64,000 nucleotides of DNA, from contig JAQFVV010012510.1 in NCBI GenBank assembly GCA_028023455.1, positions 682,001-746,000 of the forward strand, given 5' to 3'. The stretch's first letter is position 1, and every line of letters starts with the position of its first letter. Below the pieces are notes generated by a model that saw only the letters and a list, made by a program, of their open reading frames with translations, was not told the origin of the DNA and ran no database searches. Both the position numbers and the translations under genes were made by a program. Below are positions 25,901 to 37,457 of the stretch, one piece after another. The DNA is from Epiperipatus broadwayi. Its lineage: Eukaryota; Onychophora; Udeonychophora; Euonychophora; Peripatidae.

Positions 25901-26231
25901 TTAAACCACTGAACATTGCATAATCATTTCTTATGCTTGCTCATAACTGTTATTAAAACAGGCAAAACTCTCCATATAGTAGGGCCACTTAGTGCAAGCC
26001 AGAGTAATCAATGGATACCACATTGGAAGATTGTATTAGATCCTAAGATCTAGGTGCAATGCTCTCGGATCTAAGGTTCCTCACTGACTGAAGCCACAAG
26101 CTAGAAACTAGTCTGGGGATATTGGATGAGTAGGCACTAGATAGGGATTTTATGCACAAGCCTTCTGGAATCCATTGATTACTCTGGCTTGCACTGAGTG
26201 GCACTACTATATGGAGAGTTTTGCTTGTTTT
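25901..26231 (+). mobile_element. Hammerhead foldback element, copy 3
   Basis: Flanked by a 13-bp duplication AAAATCATTTGTA (25888-25900 and 26232-26244). The left side has the tail complement (TTAAACCACTGAACATTGC) and the arm GGCAAAACTCTCCATATAG; the right arm ends GAGAGTTTTGCTTGTTT. The sense hammerhead near 26070-26135 has an extra base in its core (CTGACTGA), so it is probably dead. Stem II (AGCCACAAGCT), GAAA and ACTAGTC remain. Confidence 0.85.
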
Positions 26232-26244
26232 AAAATCATTTGTA

Positions 26245-26741
26245 GTAGGTGAGTCATCAATAAATCCATTTCACATCATTTTTATTTTAAATCTTGTTTT
26301 TTTTTATTCTTAATCTGGATAATTACATTTGATTTAAATATGCTTAATTACAATTTAACAGCCAAAGCTATATTTTTTCTCTGTAATGCTGATTCAAAAT
26401 GTTTTGCCAAATGTATATAATAAATCGAAAAAAGTGTTTGATTATGCATTAATGGATAAAAATAATAGCAGGAATTGTAATATGAATGAATAATGTGGCA
26501 TAGAAACTTTATTAATAATTTCTAGAGGCTCACAAATATGTATCAAAATTAAAAATATTTAATCTTCATTAAAATCACAGTATTAACTTTAAAGAGTTAA
26601 TCACGATCATCACAGATCATCATTTTCCACTATTATCATTTCACTGCATGATAAAAGTGTCTCCAAGTTCAATCCATCTTCTTCAATCTCTAGCCTCTCT
26701 TCTCCACATCATCCCAGTACAATCACAGATATTTAATGTTA
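26245..26741. other. Spacer, no gene seen
   Basis: No gene or recognised repeat. Confidence 0.5.
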
Positions 26742-26752
26742 TATGTGAAGGT

Positions 26753-27229
26753 TTTAAACCACTAAACATCACATGATCAACATCTCATACTAGCACATAA
26801 TTGTTGTAAACAAAGGCAAAAACTCTTTGGTAGTGCCACCCTGTGCCAGAGTAATCAATGGATAGTTGTTTAAAAGCCAAAAACACCAAAATGTATGGGT
26901 GCTGGATTGAGTTCAAACCCATATGACTATATAAGCTATTGAACTTAGATTGAAAATATTATTGTGTTTTCAATTTTCATTCTCATAGTTTTGTAGTAAA
27001 GCATAGTTTAAATATGGCTGCTGGAGGGTTGCATTAGATCCTAAGATCTAGGTGCAGTGCTCTCAAATCCAAGGCTCCTCACTGATGATGGCCACAAGCC
27101 AGAAACCAGTCTGGGGATATTGGATGAGTAGGCATTAGATAGGGATTTTATGCACAAGCCTTCTGGCATCCATTGATTACTCTGTTTGGTACAGGGTGGC
27201 ACTACTATATGGAGAGTTTTGCCTTTGTT
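26753..27229 (+). mobile_element. Hammerhead foldback element, copy 4 (long form)
   Basis: Flanked by an 11-bp duplication TATGTGAAGGT (26742-26752 and 27230-27240). The order is tail complement TTTTAAACCACTAAACATC, left arm AAAGGCAAAAACTC, an internal segment of about 150 bases shared in reverse with copy 1 (CACCAAAATGTATGGGTGC), the sense hammerhead, then the right arm ending GAGAGTTTTGCCTTTGTTT. There is no ORF. This is the best reference copy for the long form. Confidence 0.87.
27066..27126 (+). ncRNA. Type I hammerhead ribozyme in foldback copy 4
   Basis: CTGATGA at 27082-27088. Stem II is TGGC/GCCA with loop CACAA, then GAAA at 27102-27105. Stem III is short (ACCAGT, two pairs), with C27111 at the predicted cleavage site. 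Stem I has six pairs (TCCTCA with TGGGGA), a small internal loop, then six more pairs (ATCCAA with TTGGAT). This is the most convincing fold of the dispersed family. Confidence 0.82.
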
Positions 27230-27240
27230 TATGTGAAGGT

Positions 27241-28919
27241 ATGAGAAGTTACCATATTGCCTTACTTTTCCAACCCAAAGTTAGGTGGCTGTTATGAAAT
27301 AAATTTTTTACATGACTGTTTGAAATGTGGAAAATACTGTTATTATATTTTCTCTTATAAATTTCAATCAACAGATTTTAACAAATTTGTTAACATTGCC
27401 TGAAATCAAATACAGTGAAGCCATGAACTACACTATACATGACTGCAATTGTACAGTATCCAAAAATTTAAACAAACAAAAACATTAAAATTCATAAATT
27501 TAATACATTTGATGATATGCGAGAAGCTATTTTTTCATTAGCACTGTATGAAATCACATTTGTTAATAAAAATAATCAGTTAATGCTTTTGAAAGCTCAT
27601 ATATTTTATTTTGCCTTTATTAGTCTTTTTAAATTTGATGTGCAGTATTTTATTTTAATAAAATATTTTCTAAACATAATTCTAAAAAATTTACAAAACT
27701 TAAAACAATAATTGCAAGGAAATCAAATCATATATCACATGACTTAAGAGGATTGGCAGGCTCATTATATAAAATTTAAAAATATATTTAAAGTTGTTAC
27801 TGACTTAAAAATATCAAAACAATTGGAGAGATCGTAATTTCTTGATTACATTTTTATAACAGAAAAAAATAGTGAAGTATTACCTAGAGCATATTTAACT
27901 ATGATGACAGACATTTTTATATTCATTTTATTTAAAAATAAAAAATATATAGTACAGTAAGATTTTTTCTTATTCTTATCTTTTCAGTAAATGAATGAGT
28001 GAACACATAATCTGTAAGATATATGTAGATATATATACTCAATATATTATTAACTATCTTTTTTGCAGTTATTAATTATCTGGGAAATTGCTTAACAGCA
28101 GTTGAGGATGATTAAGGAATTAACCGAAAGTACTTCTGCAAATTCAGAGACTGTATACAATTGTTAACCACCTTTATATTTATTATTTTTGTTGTTATTA
28201 CAATAGTTTTTAATTAACAGATATTTTTGTATGTAAAATAGCCGTCTCTCTCTTAACATTTACCATAGTGACTGGACTTCAATGAATTCAACTCCTAGAA
28301 ACTATTGCTGTTTTTTGCTGCTTTATATATCTTTAATTTTCCCATGCAATAATCTGTATTGGCTTCAAATTAAAAGCAATGCCACATATTTCCAGAAACT
28401 GATGATGACAATTGTTTTTCAGTCAGCCATTGATAATTTATTTAATTAATAAAATTGGACACACAAAAAATTTGAAATGTCACTTGTTTTTCTAACTTTA
28501 AATTTGAATTTATAAAATGGAAGCTTATATATTAAGGCTATAATTATAAAAATTAATTATTAAAATAAAGAAAAATAACTTTTATAAACAAAAATTAATT
28601 CATCTCATTCTATCTATAGACTAATTTAAATATTTAATTACCAAACATGTATTTAAAACATGTAAATAATAAGACCTTTTATTTCAACACTAACAGTTCT
28701 CCAATTACTGCAGCCTCTTTTAAATTTAAGTATTACAATTGTGTAATATTTTGATTATTTTACTCAATTTAATTACAGCAACAAATTTTGTTTAAATCCA
28801 TCAACGTGCTCATATAATTCAGAGACTCATGAATTAGCTCAATTGCTTAAATAATATCAGATTTCTTCACAAATTAGTACATATAAACCATTTCTCACCC
28901 ATACAAATAAACATGTTTA
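27241..28919. other. AT-rich spacer, no gene seen
   Basis: The 64-residue ORF at 27517-27711 is low complexity and not recognised. No repeat is identified. Confidence 0.5.
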
Positions 28920-28937
28920 AGAATGATATATATGTCA

Positions 28938-29050
28938 AGCGTTGTTAGCCGAGAGGTCATCGCAGCCACCTTGCAAGCAAGTAGTGGGTTGCAGACAGTT
29001 GTGGGTTTGCCTCCCGGCCGATGCTATGACATATGAAAAAAAAAAAAGAA
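28938..29050 (+). mobile_element. tRNA-derived SINE, copy 2
   Basis: The tRNA-like head opens GCGTTGTTAGCCGAGAGG (A-box-like) with a B-box-like GTGGGTTTGCCTCCC region, then GATGCTATGACATATG and an A-rich tail. It is flanked by an imperfect duplication of about 18 bp (GAATGATATATATGTCAA before, GAATCATATACATGTCAA after), which supports retrotransposition. The head resembles a class II (long variable arm) tRNA. It is not a functional tRNA. Confidence 0.85.
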
Positions 29051-29065
29051 TCATATACATGTCAA

Positions 29066-29554
29066 TATTAGTTTCCAGTTTACACTATCACATTTCTTTA
29101 TTATTTCATTATTATTTGCAACAACTTTTGATGTATGCTTACAATCCATTTTTTATTTTATTTTTATAATTTATTGTATGATTTTTCTATTTTAATTTTC
29201 ATGTACTTTTGTCTTGAATCACTTACATAACTTTTACATTTTTTCTAACCACTAACTAATGTAATGCTACATATATTAAATTATAAATTGCCAATAGCCA
29301 GCTGTTTTCTGAATGTACCATGATAACAGGCAAAGTTTAATAAGCTTTTCAGGCAATCTCTCTAGGCAAAAGATGGTTCCATTTTTCATTCTGATCTAAG
29401 ATATCTAAGTAGTCAAAAAATGATATTACTTAGGTTTATTTTTGTTTGTTGAATGGGTTTATTTAAAACTTCTAGACAAATGAAAATCACAATATGTTAC
29501 AGTAAAGTATTATCATTTCAATTGGTTATCATTTTAATTATATATATATATAAG
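29066..29554. other. Spacer, no gene seen
   Basis: No gene recognised; a (TA)n run lies at 29540-29552. Confidence 0.5.
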
Positions 29555-30260
29555 AATAGAAATAATGAGATGAAATCCATGTAAATAGAAATAATCTTTA
29601 ACCCTGATGCTATCAAGAAATTATTAATTGACAATTCTTGAGGCTTAACTTTATTTTCTCATTAACCTACAATAGTTCTTTTGTTGAAGTTTTTTGCTGA
29701 AGTAAAAGGGATTCTCTTTTATCAAATCCAAGTTCTTATATGGATTTAAACCCAACAAGCTATTTTTATAGGTGTGAGAATAGCATCTTTCTTAACATTC
29801 TGCAAATAATATTTTATAACTTCTCTAGAGAATTGTATATGTTGAATTAAATATTCTCATGGATTGTTATTATAATACAAAATAAAAATAATGAGATAAT
29901 ATCCATGTAATTAGAAATAGCCTTTAATCCTTAATGTTACCAATATATACAATCCTCTAGAAAGTTTAAAATATTATTTGCAGAATGTCAAGAATAATGC
30001 TATTAATTTACATTATCACACCTATAAAAATAGCTTTCTGGGTTTAAATTTATATAAGAATTTGGGTTTGAAGTAAAAGATCCCCTTCTATGTCAACAAA
30101 AAGCTCCAATAAACAAGTTATTGTAAGTTAATGAAAAAATTGATTTAGCCTCAGGCAAACTTTAATAACATCAAAGGTTAAAGGTTATTTCTATTTACAT
30201 GGATATCTCATCATTTCTATTTTTTATTATAATAACAATCTGTGGAAATATTTAATTGAA
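29555..30260. repeat. Compound direct and inverted repeat block
   Basis: A unit starting near 29557 (ATAATGAGATGAAATCCATG) restarts about 325 bases later at 29882. A third copy runs in reverse from 30260 back to about 29945 (CATGGATATCTCATCATTTC). So two direct copies, the second truncated, face an inverted copy. The layout recalls the retrozyme block at 2229-3655, but I found no hammerhead core. No ORF. Confidence 0.65.
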
Positions 30261-30439
30261 TATATATATATGTGTGTGTGTGTTATAGTGTTTTAGAAAT
30301 AATGCAACTAATAGTAGGAATAAATTGTTACTCGAGAAAGAATTTAGAAAGAATTTTTATTTTTATGAAAAAATGAGTCTATCATTACTTTTGTTTTTAA
30401 AAGAATATATCTATAAAAGTGGCCCTACATAGAATAGAT

Positions 30440-30985
30440 TGGAAACATAATGGATAAAATTAATCATAGAATTAAACTTGGTTGGAGTGCTTTTGGTAGA
30501 AATAAATTGATACTAAAAGGAAATATGCCTATGTGTTTGAAAAGAAAGGTTTTTAATAAATGTGTTTTGCCAGTTCTTACTTATGGATTTGAGACATAGG
30601 CACTTAATAGAAGAGCAATACAGAGACTTTAAACCACTCAAAGAAGTATGGAGAGATGCATATTGGGAGTAACAAGAAGAGATCGAAAACACAATGTATG
30701 GGTAAGAGAACAAACAGGTGTTACTGACCATATTGAAAAAATTAAAAGACTGAAGTGGAATTGGGCTGGACATATTGCTAGAAAAGATGATAATAGATGG
30801 ACAATTGAAATTTTAAACTGGATTCTAAGAGATTGTAAAAGATCCAGGAAGAGACCACATGCGAGATGGATGGATGAAATAAAAAAGTGTGCAGGGGTGA
30901 TGTGGAGAAGAGAAGCTAAAGATCGGAAAAGATGGATTGAACTTGGAGAGACCTTCATTCTGCAGCGGATTGATAATGGTTGATG
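30440..30985 (+). pseudogene. 5'-truncated RTE-type LINE, ORF2 C-terminus
   Basis: This matches the end of the RTE-type element at 35810-36355. Translation gives NHRIKLGWSAFGRN, NKCVLPVLTYGF, then stops near 30598 and 30631, then RRDRKHNVWVREQTGVTD and RLKWNWAGHIARKDDNRWT, the standard C-terminus of this clade. It ends with GGTTGATGATGAT, matching the short ATG-type repeat tail. The insert is only about 550 bases, so it was 5'-truncated on arrival. Confidence 0.88.
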
Positions 30986-31255
30986 ATGATAGAATAGATA
31001 CGTCTCATAAAAAAAATTTACCAAAAGAAATCATTACAAACAACTCCACCATAATCCCTTTTAAGGAAAGGAAGAATTCCTATAAAGTATATTTAATTTG
31101 CAGATGGATTTATTTTTAAAAGTAAATATATCAGTCTCTTTTATTTTAAGTAAAATGTTCAACCTTTTGACTGCTTATTTATTTTTTCAAAAAAATGACC
31201 AAAATTGTTCTTTTTTTTTTTTTTATTTTATTTTTTTATTGGCTTTTTACCTCTG
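30986..31255. other. Spacer, no gene seen
   Basis: AT-rich sequence with a long T-run at 31211-31224. Confidence 0.5.
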
Positions 31256-33319
31256 AGTTTACCCTTTGTGACCTATTGACGCCCAATTACGCTTAAAAAA
31301 TAAGTTTCCAATTTCGACCGCAATAGCGTGCAAACCGTATACGTCACAGTTACGCTTTTTTTTTCTTTCTCTCCGCCATTTTTCTATCTTTTTGTACATC
31401 TAAAAATTTTTTCTGTGCGATGAAAATTAGATTTTTTATAGCAATTTTTGTAAAGTACATTATTAAAATTTTGTAAATTTTTTTTATCTTTCTAGATTTT
31501 ATCAACGGATAAAAAAAATATACGGAGAAAACAATTATTTTCGCCGCTGAACGTAATTTTGATTCTGACAAACTTTTCTGTTGATGTGTTTGATTTTGAG
31601 GTTTCGTATTCCCCATTACCCGTAAGTATTCAACATTCATCATCATCATCTCCCACTGATATATAATAATTGCTTGTAATTCCTTTGGGTTATTTATTTT
31701 ATTTTATTTACTGTTTTTATACATTTCATTGTAGATAAGTTTTTATTCATTTTATAGCATACTTTGCAGATAACTTTTTATTCATTTTATAGCATACTTT
31801 GCTATCATGGTTTCCTATGTAATAATGCATAATTTAGCTCACCCTTACCCTCATGATATTCCAATAATGTAGTAATTATTTTTTACATGCATAACTTAGA
31901 ATTTACTACATTTTTATTCGTTTCATTATAGATAACTTTTTATTCATTTGATAGCATACTTTGCTATTATGGTTTCCTATGTAATAATGCATAATTTAGC
32001 TCACCCTTACCCTCATGATATTCCAATAATGTAGTAATTATTTTTTACATGCATAACTTAGAATTTACTACGTTTTTATTCATTTCATTGTAGATAACTT
32101 TTTATTCATTTTATAGCATACTTTGCAGATAACTTTTTATTCATTTTATAGCATACTTTGCTATCATGGTTTCCTATGTAATAATGCATAATTTAGCTCA
32201 CCCTTACCCTCATGATATTCCAATAATGTAGTAATTATTTTTTACATGCATAACTTAGAATTTACTACATTTTTATTCGTTTCATTATAGATAACTTTTT
32301 ATTCATTTGATAGCATACTTTGCTATTATGGTTTCCTATGTAATAATGCATAATTTAGCTCACCCTTACCCTCATGATATTCCAATAATGTAGTAATTAT
32401 TTTTTACATGCATAACTTAGAATTTACTACGTTTTTATTCATTTCATTGTAGATAACTTTTTATTCATTTTATAGCATACTTTGCAGATAACTTTTTATT
32501 CATTTTATAGCATACTTTGCTATCATGGTTTCCTATGTAATAATGCATAATTTAGCTCACCCTTACCCTCATGATATTCCAATAATGTAGTAATTATTTT
32601 TTACATGCATAACTTAGAATTTACTACGTTTTTATTCATTTCATTGTAGATAACTTTTTATTCATTTTATAGCATACTTTGCTATTATGGTTTCCTATGT
32701 AATAATGCATAATTTAGCCCATGATTTTTCAATAATATAGTAATTATTTTTTATCCCCATAACTTACACTTTACTAAAGTTATTACTGTTATTTTTTTTT
32801 TGATCCACACTAAAACCTTGCATTTCTAATCCACACAAAACCTTGCATTTCTAATAGATATCCCGCATAGAGGGCCTAGAAAAACAACTGCTTGCAAAAA
32901 TTGAACATATAGGGTGGTTAGTAAAAAAACGAAACTGAAATTGTCACATTCTGCCACATTACACCAACAATCTGTAACTCAGGTAGGTCATGTTATATAT
33001 TATTTTTTTCTGCATTTTATGATGAATGTGATGAAGCTGTCTATGAAATTGTCATTTTAGGCTATACCTTTCAAAATTGAGAGTTTGTGAACCAATGTAA
33101 AAATAAAGATTTTAAAAATGTGAAAAATATCATTTTTTTTAAATTATTTTTTGTGGTAATGACTACTTTATCAGCTTTATAACATTCTTTCATATTTGCA
33201 CTTTATAAAAATGTATATATATATTTATTTATTGTAATAAATTAGACATTTTATTTAAAATTGTAGGTCCTGTAATTTTTTTTGGGAATTAAAAATGGCC
33301 GTTCAGGTCTCTATGGGTT
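31256..33319. mobile_element. Candidate piggyBac-type non-autonomous element
   Basis: The right edge reads CCTGAACGG in reverse after TTAACCCATAGAGA (complement of 33303-33320), so CCC abuts a TTAA as in piggyBac ends. The left edge at 31257 reads ACCCTTTGTGACCT after TTT, which matches the right end at 11 of 14 positions but has lost a clean TTAA. The interior holds the 359-bp satellite and no transposase. A broken piggyBac transposase lies 4 kb away. This is inference from short ends. Confidence 0.35.
31729..32720. repeat. Satellite array with 359-bp higher-order period
   Basis: A core containing TTTCCTATGTAATAATGCAT recurs at starts 31801, 31963, 32160, 32322, 32519 and 32681 (first base of the GCTAT motif). 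Spacings alternate 162 and 197 bases, so the true period is 359. The 35-base difference is an internal duplication of AGATAACTTTTTATTC through CATACTTTGC. Monomers also alternate GCTATCATGG and GCTATTATGG, confirming the two-monomer unit. Confidence 0.9.
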
Positions 33320-36300
33320 AAGATCAAGAAACACCATGGTCTTTCTTCTCAGTGCCTGATAAGGCAGAATGAATGTTTGTGTAAATGATAACTATTTTCC
33401 CAATACATATATACAATTATGACAGACAAAAATAAAGCATGGCCCTTATTCCCAGGAGGCTGTAAAGTCACCAACCAAGGCAGCGGTTGGTGGCTGAAGG
33501 TGGAGGGTGCTATGAATCCCCTGATTGTGGACACAGGCTGCCATTTGATGACGACTTTTTATTTAGGTACTTACAACTGCAGATCACTTTCAAGTGAAGG
33601 AAGATTGCAAGAATTAGAAGAACTTTCTTATATTAAATTGGACATTATTGGACTTTGTGAAGTTAGAAGAAAAGGTGAAGAGACAATTGATTTAAACAGT
33701 GGACATATATTCTATTATAAAGGCACAAATATTGAAAATACAAGTGGAGTAAGATTCATTAAAAATAAAAAGTGGAAGAACAATATTGTGGAGATTGATG
33801 GTGTATCGGACAGAGTGGCAAGATTAGTTATACAACTTAATAGCAGATACCAAATGCAGATAATTCAGGTTTATGCCCCAACAAGTTCTCATAGTGATGA
33901 AGTAGTAGAAGATTTTTATATGGATGTACAAAAGGCTTTTGATCAGAGTAAACACCATTTTAAAATTGTTATGGGAGACTTTAATGCTAGAATTGGTAAA
34001 AAAATGAAAGATGAAAGTGCTGTGGGTAATTTTGGTTATGGTAATAGAAATGAGAGAGGACATAGACTTGTGGAGTTTGCAGAAAAAGAAAAACTTTATA
34101 TTATGAATTCTTTTTTTGAGAAAAATGTTAAAAGGAAATGGACATGGAAGCATCCAAATGAAGGTACAGCAGAATTGGATTATATTTTGACTAACAGGAA
34201 GTACATATTTCAAGATTGTAATGTTCTTAATAAATTTAACACAGGAAGTGATCATCGATTAGTAAGGTGTAAGATATGTGTTAATGTAAAACTAGAGAGA
34301 CAAAAATTATTAAGAAAAACAATATTTACAGTTGATATTCCTAATCTTCAGAAACATTCTAATGAATTTAAATTAGAACTTACAAATCGGTTTCAAGTAT
34401 TAGTAGATTTTGAACATGATTCAGATTTGAATGAAATTAATATGAAAATAACTGATACACTTTTGAAAACTGCAACAAAGATAGCTGGTAGAAAGAAACA
34501 GCAATTGTCCAATAAAATTTCTACTGAGACTAGAGAATTTATGAAGAAAAGAAGGAATATGAAGATATACAAAAATGATGCATTAAAAAGAATTGAATAT
34601 CTCGAATTTTGTAAAATGGTGCGGAAAAGAGTTGAAAATGATATAAGAAAGTATAACTGTGAACTAGCAAGGAAAGCTATAGAAGAAAATAAGTCTTAAG
34701 AATGTAAAACAACATTTTAGTATTGGTAGGAAATTTATATCTGCAATAAGAAAAAAAGATGGAATTATTACTAAAAGGAGAGATGACATCATGAAATTGG
34801 TAGAAGATTTTTATCAAGAATTATATAGTAATAAAGAACAAGTACCTCCTATATCTATTACATCTTCCAAATTGCCCAGAATTTTAAATGAAAAAGTGAG
34901 ACATGCAATTAAAGTATGAAGAAAGGAAAGGCTCCAGGTAATGGTGGAATTATAATTGATATATTAAAAGAAGCAGGTGAAGAAATAGAAAAATTTTTAG
35001 CAAAGTTATATACCAAATGTCTAAATGATAAAGATGTACTGGATGATTGGAAGAATGCAGTAATAATATTAATATTTAAAAAAGGTGATAAAGAAGATAT
35101 TAGAAATTACAGACCTATCAGCCTTTTATCAGTTTTATATAAAATTTTTACCAAGATAATTACTACTCGTCTACAGAGAACATTGGATTTCCACCAACCA
35201 AGAGAACAAGCTGGATTTAAAAGTGGTTTTAGTACAGTAGATCATATCCAGGTATTGAGAGAAGTTATAGAAAGGACAAATGAATATGAGTTGCCATTAT
35301 GCTTAGGATTTGTAGATTATGAAAAGGCATTTGATTCTATAAACATTCCTTCAGTGATTAAAGCATTAGATCATCAAGGTATAGATCCAGGATATTGTCA
35401 TATTTTAAAGAATATTTATAAAAATGCAACAGCAACAATTAGATTACATAATGACACTGGGAAAGTCAACATTGAGAAAGGTGTAAGACAAGGTGACTCC
35501 ATATCTCCAAAACTTTTTACAGCAGTGCTGCATGAAGTATTTTGTGGATTAAAATGGGAAACTAAAGGAGTGAAAGTAAATGGTGATTAAGTCATTTAGA
35601 TTTCGCAGATGATGTAGTTGTTTTTGCAAATAATGCTTCAGATCTGCAAGAAATGTTGCAGGAATTATCAGATGAAAGTAGGACTAAAGATAAACGTTAA
35701 AAAGACTAAAATAATGTTTAATCGATTTGCTCTAAATATGAAAATAAAGATTGATTATGATGAATTAGAAGTTAACAGTTACAAATACCTTAGTCAGATT
35801 ATTAATACAGATGGAAACATAATGGAGGAAATTAATCATAGAATTAAACTTGGTTGGAGTGCTTTTGGTAGAAATAACTTGATACTAAAAGGAAATATGC
35901 CTATGTGTTTGAAAAGGAAGGTTTTTAACAAATGTGTTTTACCAGTTCTTACTTATGGATCTCAGACTTGGACACTTAATAGAAGAGCAATTCAGAGACT
36001 TCAGACCACTGAAAGAAGTATGGAGAGATGTATGTTGGAAGTAACAAGAAGAGATCGTAAACGCAATGTATGGGTAAGAGAACAAACAGGTGTTACTGAC
36101 CTCATTGAAAAAATTAAAAGATTGAAGTGGAGTTGGGCTGGACATATTGTTAGAAGAGATGATAATAGATGGACAATTGAAATTTTAAACTGGATTCCAA
36201 GAGATTGTAAAAGACCCAGAAAGAGACCACATGTGAGATGGATGGATGAAATAAGAAAGTGTGCAGGGGTGATGTGGAGAAGAGAAGCTAAAGATCGGAG

Positions 36301-36375
36301 AAGATGGATTAAACTTGGAGAGACCTTCATCCTGCAGTGGATTGATAATGGTTGATAATGATGATGATGATGATG
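33320..36375 (+). pseudogene. RTE-type LINE, near full length but frameshifted
   Basis: The frame opens near 33419. Endonuclease: LGTYNCRSLSSEGRL, IGLCEVRRKGE, VMGDFNARIG, NEGTAELDYILTNR and GSDHRLVRCKI, ending in a shift near 34699. RT: MKKGKAPGNGG at 34916, NYRPISLLS, LGFVDYEKAFDSI (first catalytic Asp), GVRQGDSISPKLF, then LDFADDVVVFA near 35600 in another frame. The C-terminus (35618-36355) has KYLSQIINTDG and RRDRKRNVWVREQTG. At least three or four indels break one long ORF. It ends in a GATGAT repeat tail (36352-36375). The very short 3'UTR with a trinucleotide tail fits the RTE clade. The 5' limit is uncertain. Confidence 0.88.
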
Positions 36376-37440
36376 AATATATTTATGAAGAAATAAAAAA
36401 AGTGGTTGATTTTTTTTTACTTATATATAGGTCACTAGAATTATGCTTACAAGTCCCTTTTTGGCAGGAATACTTATAAAAAGGTAGTTTTATTTGTAAA
36501 AAAAAAAAACACTTTTTCTGAAATTTAGAAACTCTAAATTCAAAATAGTAGTTGTAGAAGTAATAAAAACTTTATAAAAAGCAATAGTGGGTTAAACTTG
36601 GACCTATAAAAACTTATGATTTTGAACTTGGACCTGTTCAAATCAAACATTTTTCATTAGCTGAAATTTAGAAACTCTAAATTCTAAATAGTAGTTATAG
36701 AAGTAATAAATCTTATAAAAACTTTATAAAAAGCAATAGGGGGTTAAACTTGGACCTATAAAAACTTATGATTTTGAACTTGGACCTGTTCAAATCAAAC
36801 ATTTTTCATTAGACTACATGTAAAAAATTTTAAAAAATTTACAATACAATATATATAACACAATGCTGCTTATATGTATAGGGTTCAAACTTGGTACAGT
36901 TCATGTACATAGATATAAAGGATTGTAATAGATATAAAACAATTATTTCTATAAAACTTACAATGTCCATATTCAAAATTGTTATGAAAATAGTTATAGA
37001 AGTGAATAATTTTAAAAAATTGCATTAGAAACATTGTAAGGGTTCAAACTTGGAAATGTCCAATTGTAATAGTTATAAAAACAATTGTTTTTACAAATCT
37101 TACAATGAAGAGCTACAACTATATACTACCTGATAACAAACAAAGCATAAAAAATTATACAAATAATTGCCCACTGGAGTGGTTGTCTTTTAGTAATTGC
37201 CCACTGGAGTGGTTGTCTTCATGGCTAACACAGCTAAAATAAAAAATAGACAGAGTTACAACTGTCAAAATATATATCTATAAATTTAGTAAATGTAAGC
37301 TATACATACCTCTATAGAAAATGTATTGCTTTTACTTTCCAGTGTATTCTTCTGTCCACCTACCTAACCCCGAAACAATTGATCAAGCAGTTAGAACAAA
37401 TTTATATATATATATATATATACATACAAAATTCACAAAT
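36376..37440. repeat. Spacer with a tandem duplication
   Basis: A segment of about 145 bases starting CTGAAATTTAGAAACTC (36519) is repeated directly at 36660, each copy containing GGGTTAAACTTGGACC. The rest is AT-rich, with a second direct repeat (TAATTGCCCACTGGAGTGG, 37165 and 37194) and a (TA)n near 37406-37420. These may belong to the 3' flank of the piggyBac element. Confidence 0.65.
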
Positions 37441-37457
37441 GGCAACAATCAATACCA

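Noticed and set aside
26078-26140. Active hammerhead in foldback copy 3
   Set aside because: CTGACTGA has an extra base in the catalytic core, so I annotate the element but not a working ribozyme.
28390-28430. CTGATGATGACAATTG as another hammerhead
   Set aside because: No GAAA at the right distance and no stem I partner.
29600-29625. CCTGATGCTATCAAGAAAT as a hammerhead in the 29.5-kb block
   Set aside because: The core ends GATGC instead of GANGA, and the inverted copy does not keep it.
30638-31024. Minus-strand ORF of 128 residues
   Set aside because: It is antisense to the RTE ORF2 C-terminus and is a shadow of that frame, as is 36001-36330.
33419-33560. Host exon at the start of the RTE ORF (sequence before LGTYNCRSL)
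   Set aside because: A 5' extension before the endonuclease is common in RTE elements and no splice site is convincing.
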